Of a stretch of 25,599 bases of DNA, positions 6,479 to 13,519 are shown piece after piece. A program made the translations under genes and the position numbers. The notes under the pieces were generated by a model. The model was not told where the DNA came from. It did not search any database and worked only from the letters and a program-made list of their open reading frames with translations. The DNA comes from BOKV01 sp041739225. Lineage in GTDB: Bacteria > Pseudomonadota > Alphaproteobacteria > Rhizobiales > Rhizobiaceae. The DNA is taken from NCBI GenBank assembly GCA_041739225.1, contig JBGSOG010000014.1:1-25599 (forward strand). The letters are read 5' to 3'. Position 1 is the stretch's first letter; each line of letters begins with the position of its first letter.

Positions 6479-7579
6479 TCAAAGTCCAAAATCAATGCCC
6501 TCGATATCAAGGTATTCAGCCGCAGCAACATTTCCTTCAGGCATGGCCTCGTCAATGAAACTGTCCAGCGTTCCTGCAGCAACGAATGCCGAACTTGCCA
6601 TCAGGTAACGCCAACTGCGAATGGCTGCCCAAGGACGCATCAAGCTCAACGTCAAAAGTGTCAGCACAAAGTTCGAAAATGCAATCCAGACATATTTCAG
6701 CCGCCCGACACTGGATTTAAGCGCGTGGCCGCCGTCCAGTGTGGTCGCATTGAGTGCAAGATTGCGCACGCCTGCGGCGTAAAAGATGAAAGACAGGAAC
6801 AGTGCTGCGTAAGCGCCAACTGCGGCACTGATTGCAGGTGCAGCCGTCAGGAACTCGGCAATATCGCCGTTCGTGCCGGTGTAGGCGATTGTATTGAACC
6901 CGGACATGATTGTCCCGATGCCAAATCCGGCACCGGCAGCGACCGCCATCACCATAAGTGAAAACAGGATGGTCATTCCCCAGTTTCCATACAAAGCGCC
7001 CAGCGGGGCATCTGTCCTGAAATGCGCAGTGCCATACTTCAAATTGTTGCCGATGTAATTTGATGACAATTGCGAGCTGACTGGTCCCAATATTCCGGCG
7101 GTCAGCGCTGCCGCAAACGGCATTGCGACAAACACACCAAACGCACCCCAATAGCTGCCACGAAACGAGAAGCGTACATTGCGGTAGCTGGTCATTCGCG
7201 CGTTGAAACCGATGGCCTTGTTGATGAGCCAAGGCAGGGCAATCAGGTAGGGAAGGATCAGCAGTGCAAACAGCGGGTTGATGTTGGTCAGAACGTTGAT
7301 GACCAGCAGGATACCGACGATGATGATCCGCCCGATCAGGATCTGTATCGGTCGTCCGTGATACTCAAAATTGTGTCCATCCAGCAGCGTGTTGCCATAA
7401 AAATAGCGCAGCCTGCGAACCTTGGCCCAAGCCGTGTAGATGCCTATCGTGATGATCGACAACAGCAGATTGACGATCCAAATCCCGAAATACTCGGAAG
7501 CTTTGCCGCGAAACTCAAACCCGTGCACCATTGTGGTGGCGGGTGCCGATCCCGGCGCGTTTGCTTCTTGCTGATCCAT
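6479..7579 (-). CDS. DUF898 (YjgN-like) inner-membrane protein
   Basis: A 366-aa polytopic protein; ATG 7579 was chosen because the soluble start MDQQEANAPG directly precedes conserved sequence and the 42 upstream residues do not look coding. The first conserved block is FEFRGKASEYFGIWIVNLLLSIITIGIYTAWAKVRRLRYFYGNTLLDG, with its two halves flanking the first membrane helix; this matches E. coli YjgN, whose function is unknown. Further helices lie around residues 95-135, 160-185, 225-255, 275-300 and 315-335. RLKYVWIAFSNFVLTLLTLSLMRPWAAIRSWRYL near the end is another family block. It is followed by the M48 protease gene, a pairing I believe recurs in Proteobacteria, which would suggest a shared envelope quality-control role. 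That role is inference. Confidence 0.85.
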   Translation of the reverse strand: MDQQEANAPGSAPATTMVHGFEFRGKASEYFGIWIVNLLLSIITIGIYTAWAKVRRLRYFYGNTLLDGHNFEYHGRPIQILIGRIIIVGILLVINVLTNINPLFALLILPYLIALPWLINKAIGFNARMTSYRNVRFSFRGSYWGAFGVFVAMPFAAALTAGILGPVSSQLSSNYIGNNLKYGTAHFRTDAPLGALYGNWGMTILFSLMVMAVAAGAGFGIGTIMSGFNTIAYTGTNGDIAEFLTAAPAISAAVGAYAALFLSFIFYAAGVRNLALNATTLDGGHALKSSVGRLKYVWIAFSNFVLTLLTLSLMRPWAAIRSWRYLMASSAFVAAGTLDSFIDEAMPEGNVAAAEYLDIEGIDFGL

Positions 7580-7695
7580 GCCCGTTTTCCCGACTGTGAT
7601 GGCGCGACTTGCACCAAACCCCTGCCATGAGGGGTAATCTCTGGTTGTGGCAATTTCAATAAAGGCAGGTCTGAAACCGGTCTGTATTGGTCCGC

Positions 7696-7715
7696 AATGT
7701 GTCAAAGGTCACATT
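7696..7715. promoter_or_regulatory. CRP-like inverted repeat AATGTG-N8-CACATT
   Basis: Arms AATGTG (7696-7701) and CACATT (7710-7715) are perfect reverse complements. Read as TGTG(T)-N6-(T)CACA, the spacing equals the classical CRP/FNR-superfamily site and differs from the E. coli CRP consensus by one base in the half-sites. It lies in the divergent region between the DUF898 gene (117 nt away) and the host-attachment gene (98 nt away). Binding by a cAMP receptor-like protein is inferred; no such regulator is encoded in the window. Confidence 0.4.
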
Positions 7716-7737
7716 TTTCGCGTCCCATTGGCGAAAA
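7715..7737. repeat. Inverted repeat TTTTCGC-N9-GCGAAAA
   Basis: Arms at 7715-7721 and 7731-7737 are perfect 7-bp reverse complements and abut the CRP-like dyad. It may be an operator or a hairpin; no T run follows on the forward strand. On the reverse strand AAAAA follows the stem, so it is not a terminator there either. Function unknown. Confidence 0.4.
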
Positions 7738-7779
7738 CCGGACATGGATTTGATCCTGGGCAAGGAACAGTACGCGAAA

Positions 7780-7799
7780 TTGTGCGGGAATTCGCACAA
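7780..7799. promoter_or_regulatory. Inverted repeat TTGTGCG-N6-CGCACAA just before the host-attachment ribosome binding site
   Basis: Perfect 7-bp arms at 7780-7786 and 7793-7799 with spacer GGAATT. The right arm ends 2 nt before the AGGAG Shine-Dalgarno (7802-7806), so it may be a 5'-UTR hairpin affecting translation, or an operator overlapping the transcription start. Confidence 0.45.
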
Positions 7800-7813
7800 C
7801 TAGGAGAAACCCG

Positions 7814-8269
7814 ATGAAAACAGATCGCACCTTGATTCTCATTGCCGATGGTGGTCGCGCCGCATTTTTTCGCCACGACAGGATGGCAAAGCACCTTGTA
7901 GCTCTTGTTGATCACAGCCTTGAACTGGAAACGGCCAAAAGCCATGAAATGGGCGATGCTCGGCCTGGTCGGGTCCAGTCATCGGTTGGCCATCATCGCT
8001 CTGGAATGGAACCACGCAGCGACCCGCACGACGCCGCCGAGAGCGAATTTTTGGCGAAGACCGTACACACGATCAGCGAAGTGATGGCCGTCGAAAACGC
8101 AGACAGACTTGTCATTGCCGCCTCTCCCCGGGCGTTGGGGGAAATCCGCAAGCTGCTGCCGGATGCACTGGCAAAACAAGTGCTGGCAACGCTGGACAAG
8201 GACCTGACCAAAACCCCCGTCGCCAGTTTGCCGGATCACTTCAAGGACATCCTTGAATTTCCAGCCTGA
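7814..8269 (+). CDS. Host-attachment family protein
   Basis: A 151-aa soluble protein with TAGGAGAAACCCG before its ATG. It opens with TLILIADGGRAAFFRHD, the first strand and loop of the host-attachment family (PF10116, related to the eRF1/baeRF fold), continues with a polar central segment HEMGDARPGRVQSSVGHHRSGMEPRSDPHD, and ends with DRLVIAASPRALGEIRKLLP and KDLTKTPVASLPDHF, both typical. The family was named from an Agrobacterium gene linked to plant attachment, but most members occur in non-plant bacteria and their biochemical role is uncertain. There is no signal peptide, so a direct adhesin role is unlikely. Three inverted repeats precede it, suggesting tight regulation. It is convergent with the FecR-like gene. 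Confidence 0.85.
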   Translation: MKTDRTLILIADGGRAAFFRHDRMAKHLVALVDHSLELETAKSHEMGDARPGRVQSSVGHHRSGMEPRSDPHDAAESEFLAKTVHTISEVMAVENADRLVIAASPRALGEIRKLLPDALAKQVLATLDKDLTKTPVASLPDHFKDILEFPA

Positions 8270-8271
8270 GC

Positions 8272-8291
8272 AAAAAAAGCTGATCGTCAGC
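8272..8291 (-). terminator. Short hairpin with seven-U tail ending the cyclase/FecR-like operon
   Basis: On the reverse strand GCTGA-CGA-TCAGC (8291 down to 8279) is followed by seven T residues (8278-8272). The stem is only 5 bp, yet it overlaps the stop region of the FecR-like gene, which is where a terminator is expected. Confidence 0.5.
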
Positions 8292-9078
8292 GGGCCTCGG
8301 CGCCCAGTGACTGGACAAAGGCTATGGCTTGGCGGCTGCAGCCTTTGTCGATCATCCAGCCGATGACATCGAGCGGGTTTTTCAGATCGATTGCATCTGG
8401 CAACGAGTGAAGTTCGACATTGGCGAACTCTTTGCCTGCCTCAATGACCAGCTTGCTTTCGGTTGGAGACACCGGCGATTCCAGCTTGAACTTGCTCTCG
8501 CCTGATGGCCAGATGATGTCTTTCGTGCCTTCGCTATCGCCTGTGCGAAAGGCAAGGTTGATGGCGTTCGATCCGTCGCTGCGCGCCAGAACAACTTCGC
8601 CGTTCTTGATGCATCCCGGCCCTGAGGCATGCACCGAAATCGTCCATGGATCATCCAGTCCCTTCAATGACGGTTTGCCGGGCACTGAACGCGAAACCCC
8701 CAAGGTCTCTGCCCGCTCGCGCTCACCTGACAAAAGACCGGCGATTTTCGAGATGGTTGTGCGGGATGCATCACCATCGGTGACGCTTCGACTGCCGGTG
8801 GTTACCGAATCCTCGGTGATCGCAACTTCCGCCGGACCGGGGATCGTGTTGACGCTGCCGTCATCACCCAGCAGCGTCACCGCTGTTCCCTGCGGCACAA
8901 CAAGTGTGTCGCCCGGCGCCATTACTTTGCCCGAGGGAAACTCGGCAGACTCAGGCTCGGAGCCGACGATCACATACTGCGAGCCAGCTAAGACCGGTGT
9001 TGCCACAAGACTGCCAACCATTGCCAGGCAAAGGCCAAAACGACGGAGTGCGCATATCAGGCGATGCTTCATGCTCAT
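8287..9078 (-). CDS. Secreted FecR-like domain protein
   Basis: A 263-aa protein starting at ATG 9078, 8 nt after AGGAG; a second ATG at 9072 is possible. Residues 1-32 are a signal peptide (basic start, core LCLAMVGSLVAT, cleavage near VLAG). The segment GKVMAPGDTLVVPQGTAVTL then LLGDDGSVNTIPGPAEV has the glycine/aspartate pattern of FecR-type beta domains, as found in secreted proteins near CHASE2 cyclases. A later portion (WTISVHASGPGCIKNGEVVL) has two widely spaced cysteines that could pair, and the C-terminal helix GWMIDKGCSRQAIAFVQSL is compact. No enzymatic motif was found. It lies 34 nt behind the cyclase gene on the same strand, so it is likely co-transcribed and might modulate the cyclase's periplasmic CHASE2 sensor. 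The FecR call is moderate and the role is inference. Confidence 0.7.
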   Translation of the reverse strand: MSMKHRLICALRRFGLCLAMVGSLVATPVLAGSQYVIVGSEPESAEFPSGKVMAPGDTLVVPQGTAVTLLGDDGSVNTIPGPAEVAITEDSVTTGSRSVTDGDASRTTISKIAGLLSGERERAETLGVSRSVPGKPSLKGLDDPWTISVHASGPGCIKNGEVVLARSDGSNAINLAFRTGDSEGTKDIIWPSGESKFKLESPVSPTESKLVIEAGKEFANVELHSLPDAIDLKNPLDVIGWMIDKGCSRQAIAFVQSLGAEAR

Positions 9079-9112
9079 TTCCCGTGCTCCTGCTTGTTGA
9101 TGTGATCGCATG

Positions 9113-11062
9113 TCATTTATCGACCAGACGGATCGCTGGTCCGGTTTCACCGCGCTCCAGCCTTGCGGCGTGCAAAGCGGCCAGCCGATCTTGCGGCCTT
9201 GATGCTGCAAGTTTGCTGAACACTGCTTTCGCCTTGGGTGAGCCTGTCTCCAGCAAGGCCCAAGCCGTTTTCCATTCAGCCGCAAGCTTCCGGTTTTCAG
9301 GCGAATTGTACAACGCTTCGAAGGTTGGAACACCATCATTCTTGCCTTTCAGGTAAAGAACGCCTGACGGTCGCAGCAACACGCCTTGCGCCGCTTCCGC
9401 CACCGCGCCACTGATGCAGATCGTGGTGCCAATAAACTTGTTGGCACCTTCGAGCCGTGCTGCCGTGTTCACGGTGTCGCCGATGGCGGTGTAGTCGAAG
9501 AAGCGCTTTCCGCCGAAATTGCCGACGATAGCCGGGCCGCCATGCACACCTATGCGCGTTGCGCCCAGATTGAGGCCCTGACTTGCCATTTGCGCTCGCG
9601 ATTCCTGTGAAAACCGGTCGATGGCGAGGGCAAGGCCGACCGCACGGACTGCCTGGTCGGCCTGTTCTGCCGGCGCGCCGAAAAAGCCGACCACAGCGTC
9701 ACCGATCACCTTGTCAATGGTTGCACCATGTTCAACGAAGAGATCGCAAATCCGATCCAGATAATTGTTCAGTACTTCGGCAAGCTGCTCTGGCGGCAGG
9801 TTTTCGCTGAACGAAGTGAAGCCCTCCAGATCGGTAAAAACGCAGGTGACCATGCGCCGCTCACCGCCAAGCTTCAACTGGTCGGGGTTGGCGACAATGG
9901 CATCCACGACCGCGGGGCTGACATACTGGGAGAACGCGCGCTTCAGGAATTTTCGCTCCTGCTGGTCGCGCTGCCAGGCGAGGAAACCAACCAGCAGCGA
10001 AACCGCCAGTACCAGAATGGATGGCGCAACCACCGGCAGCAGAACGGCGTTGCTGGCAAACACATAGGCAACCAGGAGCCACATCAAAAGGATGACCGCC
10101 AGGATCGCCACCGGCTTGAGTGCCAGCGGCATCGGCCGCCAAGCCAACGCCGCGCCCGCCGCCCCGAATACCAGCGTCAGGACCAGTCCCGCCCAGGTGC
10201 CGGCGGCCACGATCCCGTCGCCCTTGACCAGCCGCGCCAGCGAATGTGCGTGGATGACCACGCCCGGAAGCGTTCCGGCCAGCACACCGTTGACCGAAAC
10301 AAACGGCGTCGCGTGCCGGTCCTCCAGCGGCAGGTCGACGCCGATCAGCACGTACTTGTCAGCAAACCAGGCGGGTGGCGCCACCATCGCCGCAGCGGCA
10401 GGATAGACCGGAACCTTCCAGGGCTCGGCATTTGCCGTGCGGTAATAGACCATCTCTTCCGACACACGCGACGGCGTGACGCCGCCTGCCAGCGCCAGGG
10501 CTGAGGGAAAGGAGTATTGCCACTCGCCGTCCTTTTCGCGCCCGGCAAAAGCGCCGCGCACCACCCCGTCCAGCGGATCGCGTGACAAGGCAGCCAGACC
10601 GCGCGCCGCATTGGGTGAAAATTCCGCCAGATGTTCCAGCTGTGCCTTGGTCAAGCCATCCGACGCCCAGGCCGAAGCCACCACCATGGGTGTTGCCGCT
10701 TGAGTGATTGCCAGTTTGAGCGCGGCATCTTTTTCTGGTTCTGTCGGCTGGTCGAACAACAAATCGATGCCGATGGCACGCGGCTTTGCTTCTGCAATTC
10801 GGGTCACCAGCTTTGCCAGAAATGCCCGGTCCACCGGCGAGCGGTAGGGAAACTGCGCCAGCGTTTTTTCATCAATGGCAACAACCACGATGTCCTTTGG
10901 CGGCTCGGTGAAGGGCGACACGGTGGAAACCATGACATCGCGCACCAGATTGCCGACCGGCTGTGACACCACCGCCACCGCCAGCGCAACAAAGGCGGCA
11001 AAGGCGAATGCCGCGGCAATGCCCGCTCGCGGCAACAATGCAATACGCTCAAAAATGCCCAA
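9113..11062 (-). CDS. CHASE2-domain adenylate cyclase (class III)
   Basis: A 649-aa membrane protein starting at TTG 11062 (no usable ATG before residue 44). A membrane helix at about 12-33 leads into a periplasmic CHASE2 domain (about 40-285: VVVAIDEKTLAQFPYRSPVDR, then RAIGIDLLFDQPT, then LIGVDLPLEDRHATPF). Helices at about 290-370 lead to a linker (FLKRAFSQYVSPAVVDAIV) and a class III cyclase domain from about 400. Metal-binding Asp411 in FTDLEGFTSF and Asp455 in DKVIGDAVVGFFG are present. The substrate-specifying pair fits ATP: Lys451, and Asp523 in FFDYTAIGDTVNTAARLE, with transition-state Asn532 and Arg536. All catalytic residues are intact, so it should make cAMP in response to a periplasmic signal of unknown nature. 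The FecR-like protein is the likely operon partner. Confidence 0.92.
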   Translation of the reverse strand: MGIFERIALLPRAGIAAAFAFAAFVALAVAVVSQPVGNLVRDVMVSTVSPFTEPPKDIVVVAIDEKTLAQFPYRSPVDRAFLAKLVTRIAEAKPRAIGIDLLFDQPTEPEKDAALKLAITQAATPMVVASAWASDGLTKAQLEHLAEFSPNAARGLAALSRDPLDGVVRGAFAGREKDGEWQYSFPSALALAGGVTPSRVSEEMVYYRTANAEPWKVPVYPAAAAMVAPPAWFADKYVLIGVDLPLEDRHATPFVSVNGVLAGTLPGVVIHAHSLARLVKGDGIVAAGTWAGLVLTLVFGAAGAALAWRPMPLALKPVAILAVILLMWLLVAYVFASNAVLLPVVAPSILVLAVSLLVGFLAWQRDQQERKFLKRAFSQYVSPAVVDAIVANPDQLKLGGERRMVTCVFTDLEGFTSFSENLPPEQLAEVLNNYLDRICDLFVEHGATIDKVIGDAVVGFFGAPAEQADQAVRAVGLALAIDRFSQESRAQMASQGLNLGATRIGVHGGPAIVGNFGGKRFFDYTAIGDTVNTAARLEGANKFIGTTICISGAVAEAAQGVLLRPSGVLYLKGKNDGVPTFEALYNSPENRKLAAEWKTAWALLETGSPKAKAVFSKLAASRPQDRLAALHAARLERGETGPAIRLVDK

Positions 11063-11141
11063 TGCCTGCCATCCGGTTGCAAATCACTTCCAGCATATGG
11101 CAACCGCCGACAATGCGCGATGCGCTGAAATGCACAGGGGG

Positions 11142-11408
11142 TTATCGGTAAACGCCGCCGCGATGTCCGATGGTGATGACAAGGACAGCCATCCTTTGTT
11201 CGATAATTTCTGCAATAATTCGGTAGTCGCCAACACGAAAACGCCACAGCTCGCGGTCAGTACCTGCCAGCCTTTTTGCAAGCTTGCGCGGGTCGGGATA
11301 ATTTCTGACCCTCTCTTCGAGAAATGAAATTATTCGCTTGCGGACCGGGATCGACAATGCTCGCAAGTCTTTGCGAGCAGTCACTGTGAACTCGATGCTC
11401 CAATTCAT
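11142..11408 (-). CDS. RelE/ParE-superfamily toxin
   Basis: An 88-aa basic protein of family size. WSIEFTVTARKDLRALSIPV opens the first helix, RKLAKRLAGTDRELWRFRVGDYRIIAEI is the beta-hairpin core, and IGHRGGVYR ends it. The arginine in WRFRVGDYR and the final Y-R correspond to the positions that contact mRNA in RelE-type ribosome-dependent RNases. Its ATG overlaps the antitoxin stop in ATGA (11405-11408), giving translational coupling. A RelE-like endoribonuclease is favoured over ParE (gyrase poison) by the C-terminal HRGGVYR, but the sequence alone does not settle it. It sits between the antitoxin and the cyclase gene (79 nt). Confidence 0.88.
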   Translation of the reverse strand: MNWSIEFTVTARKDLRALSIPVRKRIISFLEERVRNYPDPRKLAKRLAGTDRELWRFRVGDYRIIAEIIEQRMAVLVITIGHRGGVYR

Positions 11409-11647
11409 TCAGCCGCAGACCGCGTTCCGGCAAGCTCATCAGCATCGAGGTCGGCTTTGATATCGGAAAGCGTGAAGCGCTCGCCCCTGTCATCCGCCAT
11501 TGCCTGCTCAACAAGGAAGACATCTTCCAAGTCGTCAATATACTCGATGATGGCTTGTCTGGCGTAGTAGCTCTTGCTTCTGCCCGTGCGCTTTGCCAGC
11601 GCTTCCAAGCGTTCCTCAATGTCCTTCGGCAATCTCAAGGCAAGCAT
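11405..11647 (-). CDS. RelB-family antitoxin with ribbon-helix-helix domain
   Basis: An 80-aa protein from ATG 11647, preceded by GGAGAA at a spacing of 7. The ATG at 11674 lies in the centre of an operator palindrome and has no ribosome site, so it is rejected. MLALRLPKDIEERLEALAKR is the DNA-contacting strand and first helix, GRSKSYYARQAIIEYIDDLED is the second helix, and the acidic tail (LVEQAMADDRGERFTLSDIKADLDADEL) should wrap the toxin. The order antitoxin then toxin with a 4-nt overlap is standard for type II pairs. With the toxin it should repress its own promoter through the 30-bp palindrome upstream. Confidence 0.9.
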   Translation of the reverse strand: MLALRLPKDIEERLEALAKRTGRSKSYYARQAIIEYIDDLEDVFLVEQAMADDRGERFTLSDIKADLDADELAGTRSAAE

Positions 11648-11658
11648 GGGGTAGTTCT

Positions 11659-11688
11659 CCGATCTGCTATACATGTATAGCAGATCGG
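11659..11688. promoter_or_regulatory. 30-bp perfect palindrome, toxin-antitoxin operator
   Basis: The half-site CCGATCTGCTATACA at 11659-11673 is followed without spacer by its exact reverse complement. It lies 12 nt before the antitoxin start and 15 nt after the ettA stop. A ribbon-helix-helix dimer pair would bind such a site, and TATACATGTATA in the centre could overlap the -10 element. There is no T run on the downstream side, so it is not a good intrinsic terminator for ettA. Confidence 0.8.
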
Positions 11689-11702
11689 GGTTGTATTCAA
11701 TC

Positions 11703-13352
11703 TCACCTCGTCAACCTTTTGCATGTCACCCGCTTCGGATTGACGCTGTCGGGGCCGAGGCGGCGGATCTTGTCTTTTTCGTAGTCTTCGAAATTGCCTT
11801 CGAACCATTCGACATGGCTGTCGCCTTCAAAGGCGAGGATGTGGGTGGCAAGCCGGTCGAGGAACATGCGGTCGTGGCTGATGATCACGGCGCAGCCGGC
11901 AAAGGCCTCGAGCGCGTCTTCCAACGCCGCCAGCGTTTCGGTATCAAGATCATTGGTCGGTTCGTCAAGCAGCAGCACGTTGCCGCCCTCTTTCAGGAGC
12001 TTTGCCATGTGCACGCGGTTGCGCTGACCGCCCGAAAGCGTGCCGACCTTTTGTTGCTGGTCGGCACCCTTGAAGTTGAACGACGAGCAATAGGCGCGCG
12101 AGTTGACCTCGTGCTTGCCGAGCTTGATCACTTCAGTTCCGCCGGAAACCTCTTCCCAAACGCTTTTGTCCGGGTTGAGCGAGTCGCGGCTCTGGTCGAC
12201 ATAGCCAAGCTTGACCGTCTCGCCGACACGGATTTCACCACCGTCGGGATTTTCCTGTCCGGTGATCATCCGGAACAGCGTGGTCTTGCCCGCGCCGTTG
12301 GGGCCGATGACACCAACAATGCCGCCCGGCGGCAAGGCAAATTCCAGCCCGTCGATCAGCAGCTTGTCGCCGTAGCCCTTGGAAAGCTTGTCGGCCTCGA
12401 TGACCACCTGCCCCAGGCGCTCGCCGGCCGGAATGACGATCTGCGCGTTCTGCGGCGTGCGGTCATTGGCGGCGCTGACCAACTCGTCATACGCCTTGAT
12501 GCGCGCCTTCGACTTTGCCTGCCGCGCCTTGGGCGAAGCGGCCATCCACTCCGATTCTGCCGAGATCGCCCGCTGGCGCGAAGCTTCCTCGCGGCCTTCC
12601 TGCGCCATGCGCTTGGACTTGGCAGCAAGGTAGGCGGTGTAATTTCCTTCATAAGGAATGCCCCGGCCACGGTCGAGTTCGAGAATCCAGCCGGTTACAT
12701 TGTCGAGGAAGTAACGATCGTGGGTGATCATCATCACTGCGCCAGGATATTCGCGCAGGTGCTTTTCCAGCCAGGCGATGGTTTCGGCGTCCAGATGGTT
12801 GGTTGGCTCGTCGAGCAGCAGCAGGTCCGGCTGGCGCAGCAGCAACTGGCACAGCGCCACGCGCCGCTTTTCACCGCCCGAAAGCTGGTCCACCGGCCAG
12901 TCACCCGGCGGGCAGCGCAGGGCTTCCATCGCCATTTCAACCTGGCTGTCGAGGTCCCACAGATTCTGGCTGTCGATGATGTCCTGCAACTTCGAGGCTT
13001 CATCAGCCGTCTCGTCGGTGTAGTTCATCATGATTTCGTTGTAGCGCTCGATCACCGCCCGCTTGGAAGCAACGCCTTCCATCACATTGCCCAGAACATC
13101 GAGTTGCGGGTCGAGCTGCGGTTCTTGCGGCAGGTAGCCGGAAGTCGCTCCCTGCGCCAGCCAGGCTTCGCCGGTGTATTCCGTGTCGAGACCGGCCATG
13201 ATGCGCAACACGGTGGATTTGCCCGCCCCGTTGGGCCCCAGAATGCCGATCTTGGCATCGGGATAAAATGACAGGTGAATGTTTTCCAGCACTTTCTTCG
13301 TGCCATAGGCCTTGTTCAGCCCGGCCATGTGATAAATGAACTGACGCGCCAT
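11703..13352 (-). CDS. ettA: Energy-dependent translational throttle protein EttA (ABC-F family)
   Basis: A 549-aa cytosolic protein with two ATP-binding cassettes and no membrane segments, close to the 555 aa of E. coli EttA. The first cassette has Walker A GPNGAGKST (about 39-47), signature LSGGEKRRVAL and Walker B with DEPTNHLD. The second has GPNGAGKTT, LSGGQRNRV and DEPTNDLD. Between them lies the charged P-site-tRNA interaction region (RMAQEGREEASRQRAISAESEWMAASPKARQAKSKARI). The arm insert in cassette 1 (SKRAVIERYNEIMMNYTDETADEASKLQDI) identifies EttA among ABC-F proteins. EttA binds the ribosomal E site and gates entry into elongation according to the ATP/ADP ratio. The start at ATG 13352 gives the family's MARQFIYHM. 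The opposite strand carries a 532-codon open frame that is a shadow. It is divergent from the TerB-like gene. Confidence 0.96.
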   Translation of the reverse strand: MARQFIYHMAGLNKAYGTKKVLENIHLSFYPDAKIGILGPNGAGKSTVLRIMAGLDTEYTGEAWLAQGATSGYLPQEPQLDPQLDVLGNVMEGVASKRAVIERYNEIMMNYTDETADEASKLQDIIDSQNLWDLDSQVEMAMEALRCPPGDWPVDQLSGGEKRRVALCQLLLRQPDLLLLDEPTNHLDAETIAWLEKHLREYPGAVMMITHDRYFLDNVTGWILELDRGRGIPYEGNYTAYLAAKSKRMAQEGREEASRQRAISAESEWMAASPKARQAKSKARIKAYDELVSAANDRTPQNAQIVIPAGERLGQVVIEADKLSKGYGDKLLIDGLEFALPPGGIVGVIGPNGAGKTTLFRMITGQENPDGGEIRVGETVKLGYVDQSRDSLNPDKSVWEEVSGGTEVIKLGKHEVNSRAYCSSFNFKGADQQQKVGTLSGGQRNRVHMAKLLKEGGNVLLLDEPTNDLDTETLAALEDALEAFAGCAVIISHDRMFLDRLATHILAFEGDSHVEWFEGNFEDYEKDKIRRLGPDSVNPKRVTCKRLTR

Positions 13353-13519
13353 GGCGTTGCTGCTCCGCAATCTTTGGGGGAAATCCTGAGCCGCTTGTAA
13401 GGCGTTTTCGCAGGCACAGCAACGGCACAATTGACAGGCATTTGTCTTGGCAATGCTGGACAAACCGACAGCGTTCCGGCTTGATGCCGCCGGGCGAATT
13501 GCCGGGCGGGAGTATGATC

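Noticed and set aside
8420..9100. A 226-codon forward frame opposite the FecR-like gene
   Set aside because: The reverse frame has a signal peptide, a ribosome site and operon context; the forward frame has none.
11648..11674. Longer antitoxin reading from ATG 11674
   Set aside because: This ATG lies in the centre of the operator palindrome with no ribosome site; ATG 11647 has GGAGAA and begins the ribbon-helix-helix strand directly.
11659..11688. The 30-bp palindrome as an ettA terminator
   Set aside because: No T run follows it in the ettA direction, and its position before the antitoxin gene fits an operator better.
11673..13271. A 532-codon open frame on the forward strand opposite ettA
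   Set aside because: It is antisense to a highly conserved ABC-F gene, has no recognisable domain, and its residues reflect the reverse complement of conserved ettA codons.
13431..13459. TTGACA at 13431 as the -35 of a promoter for the TerB-like gene
   Set aside because: At 17 nt spacing the -10 would be TGCTGG, which is too poor to support.
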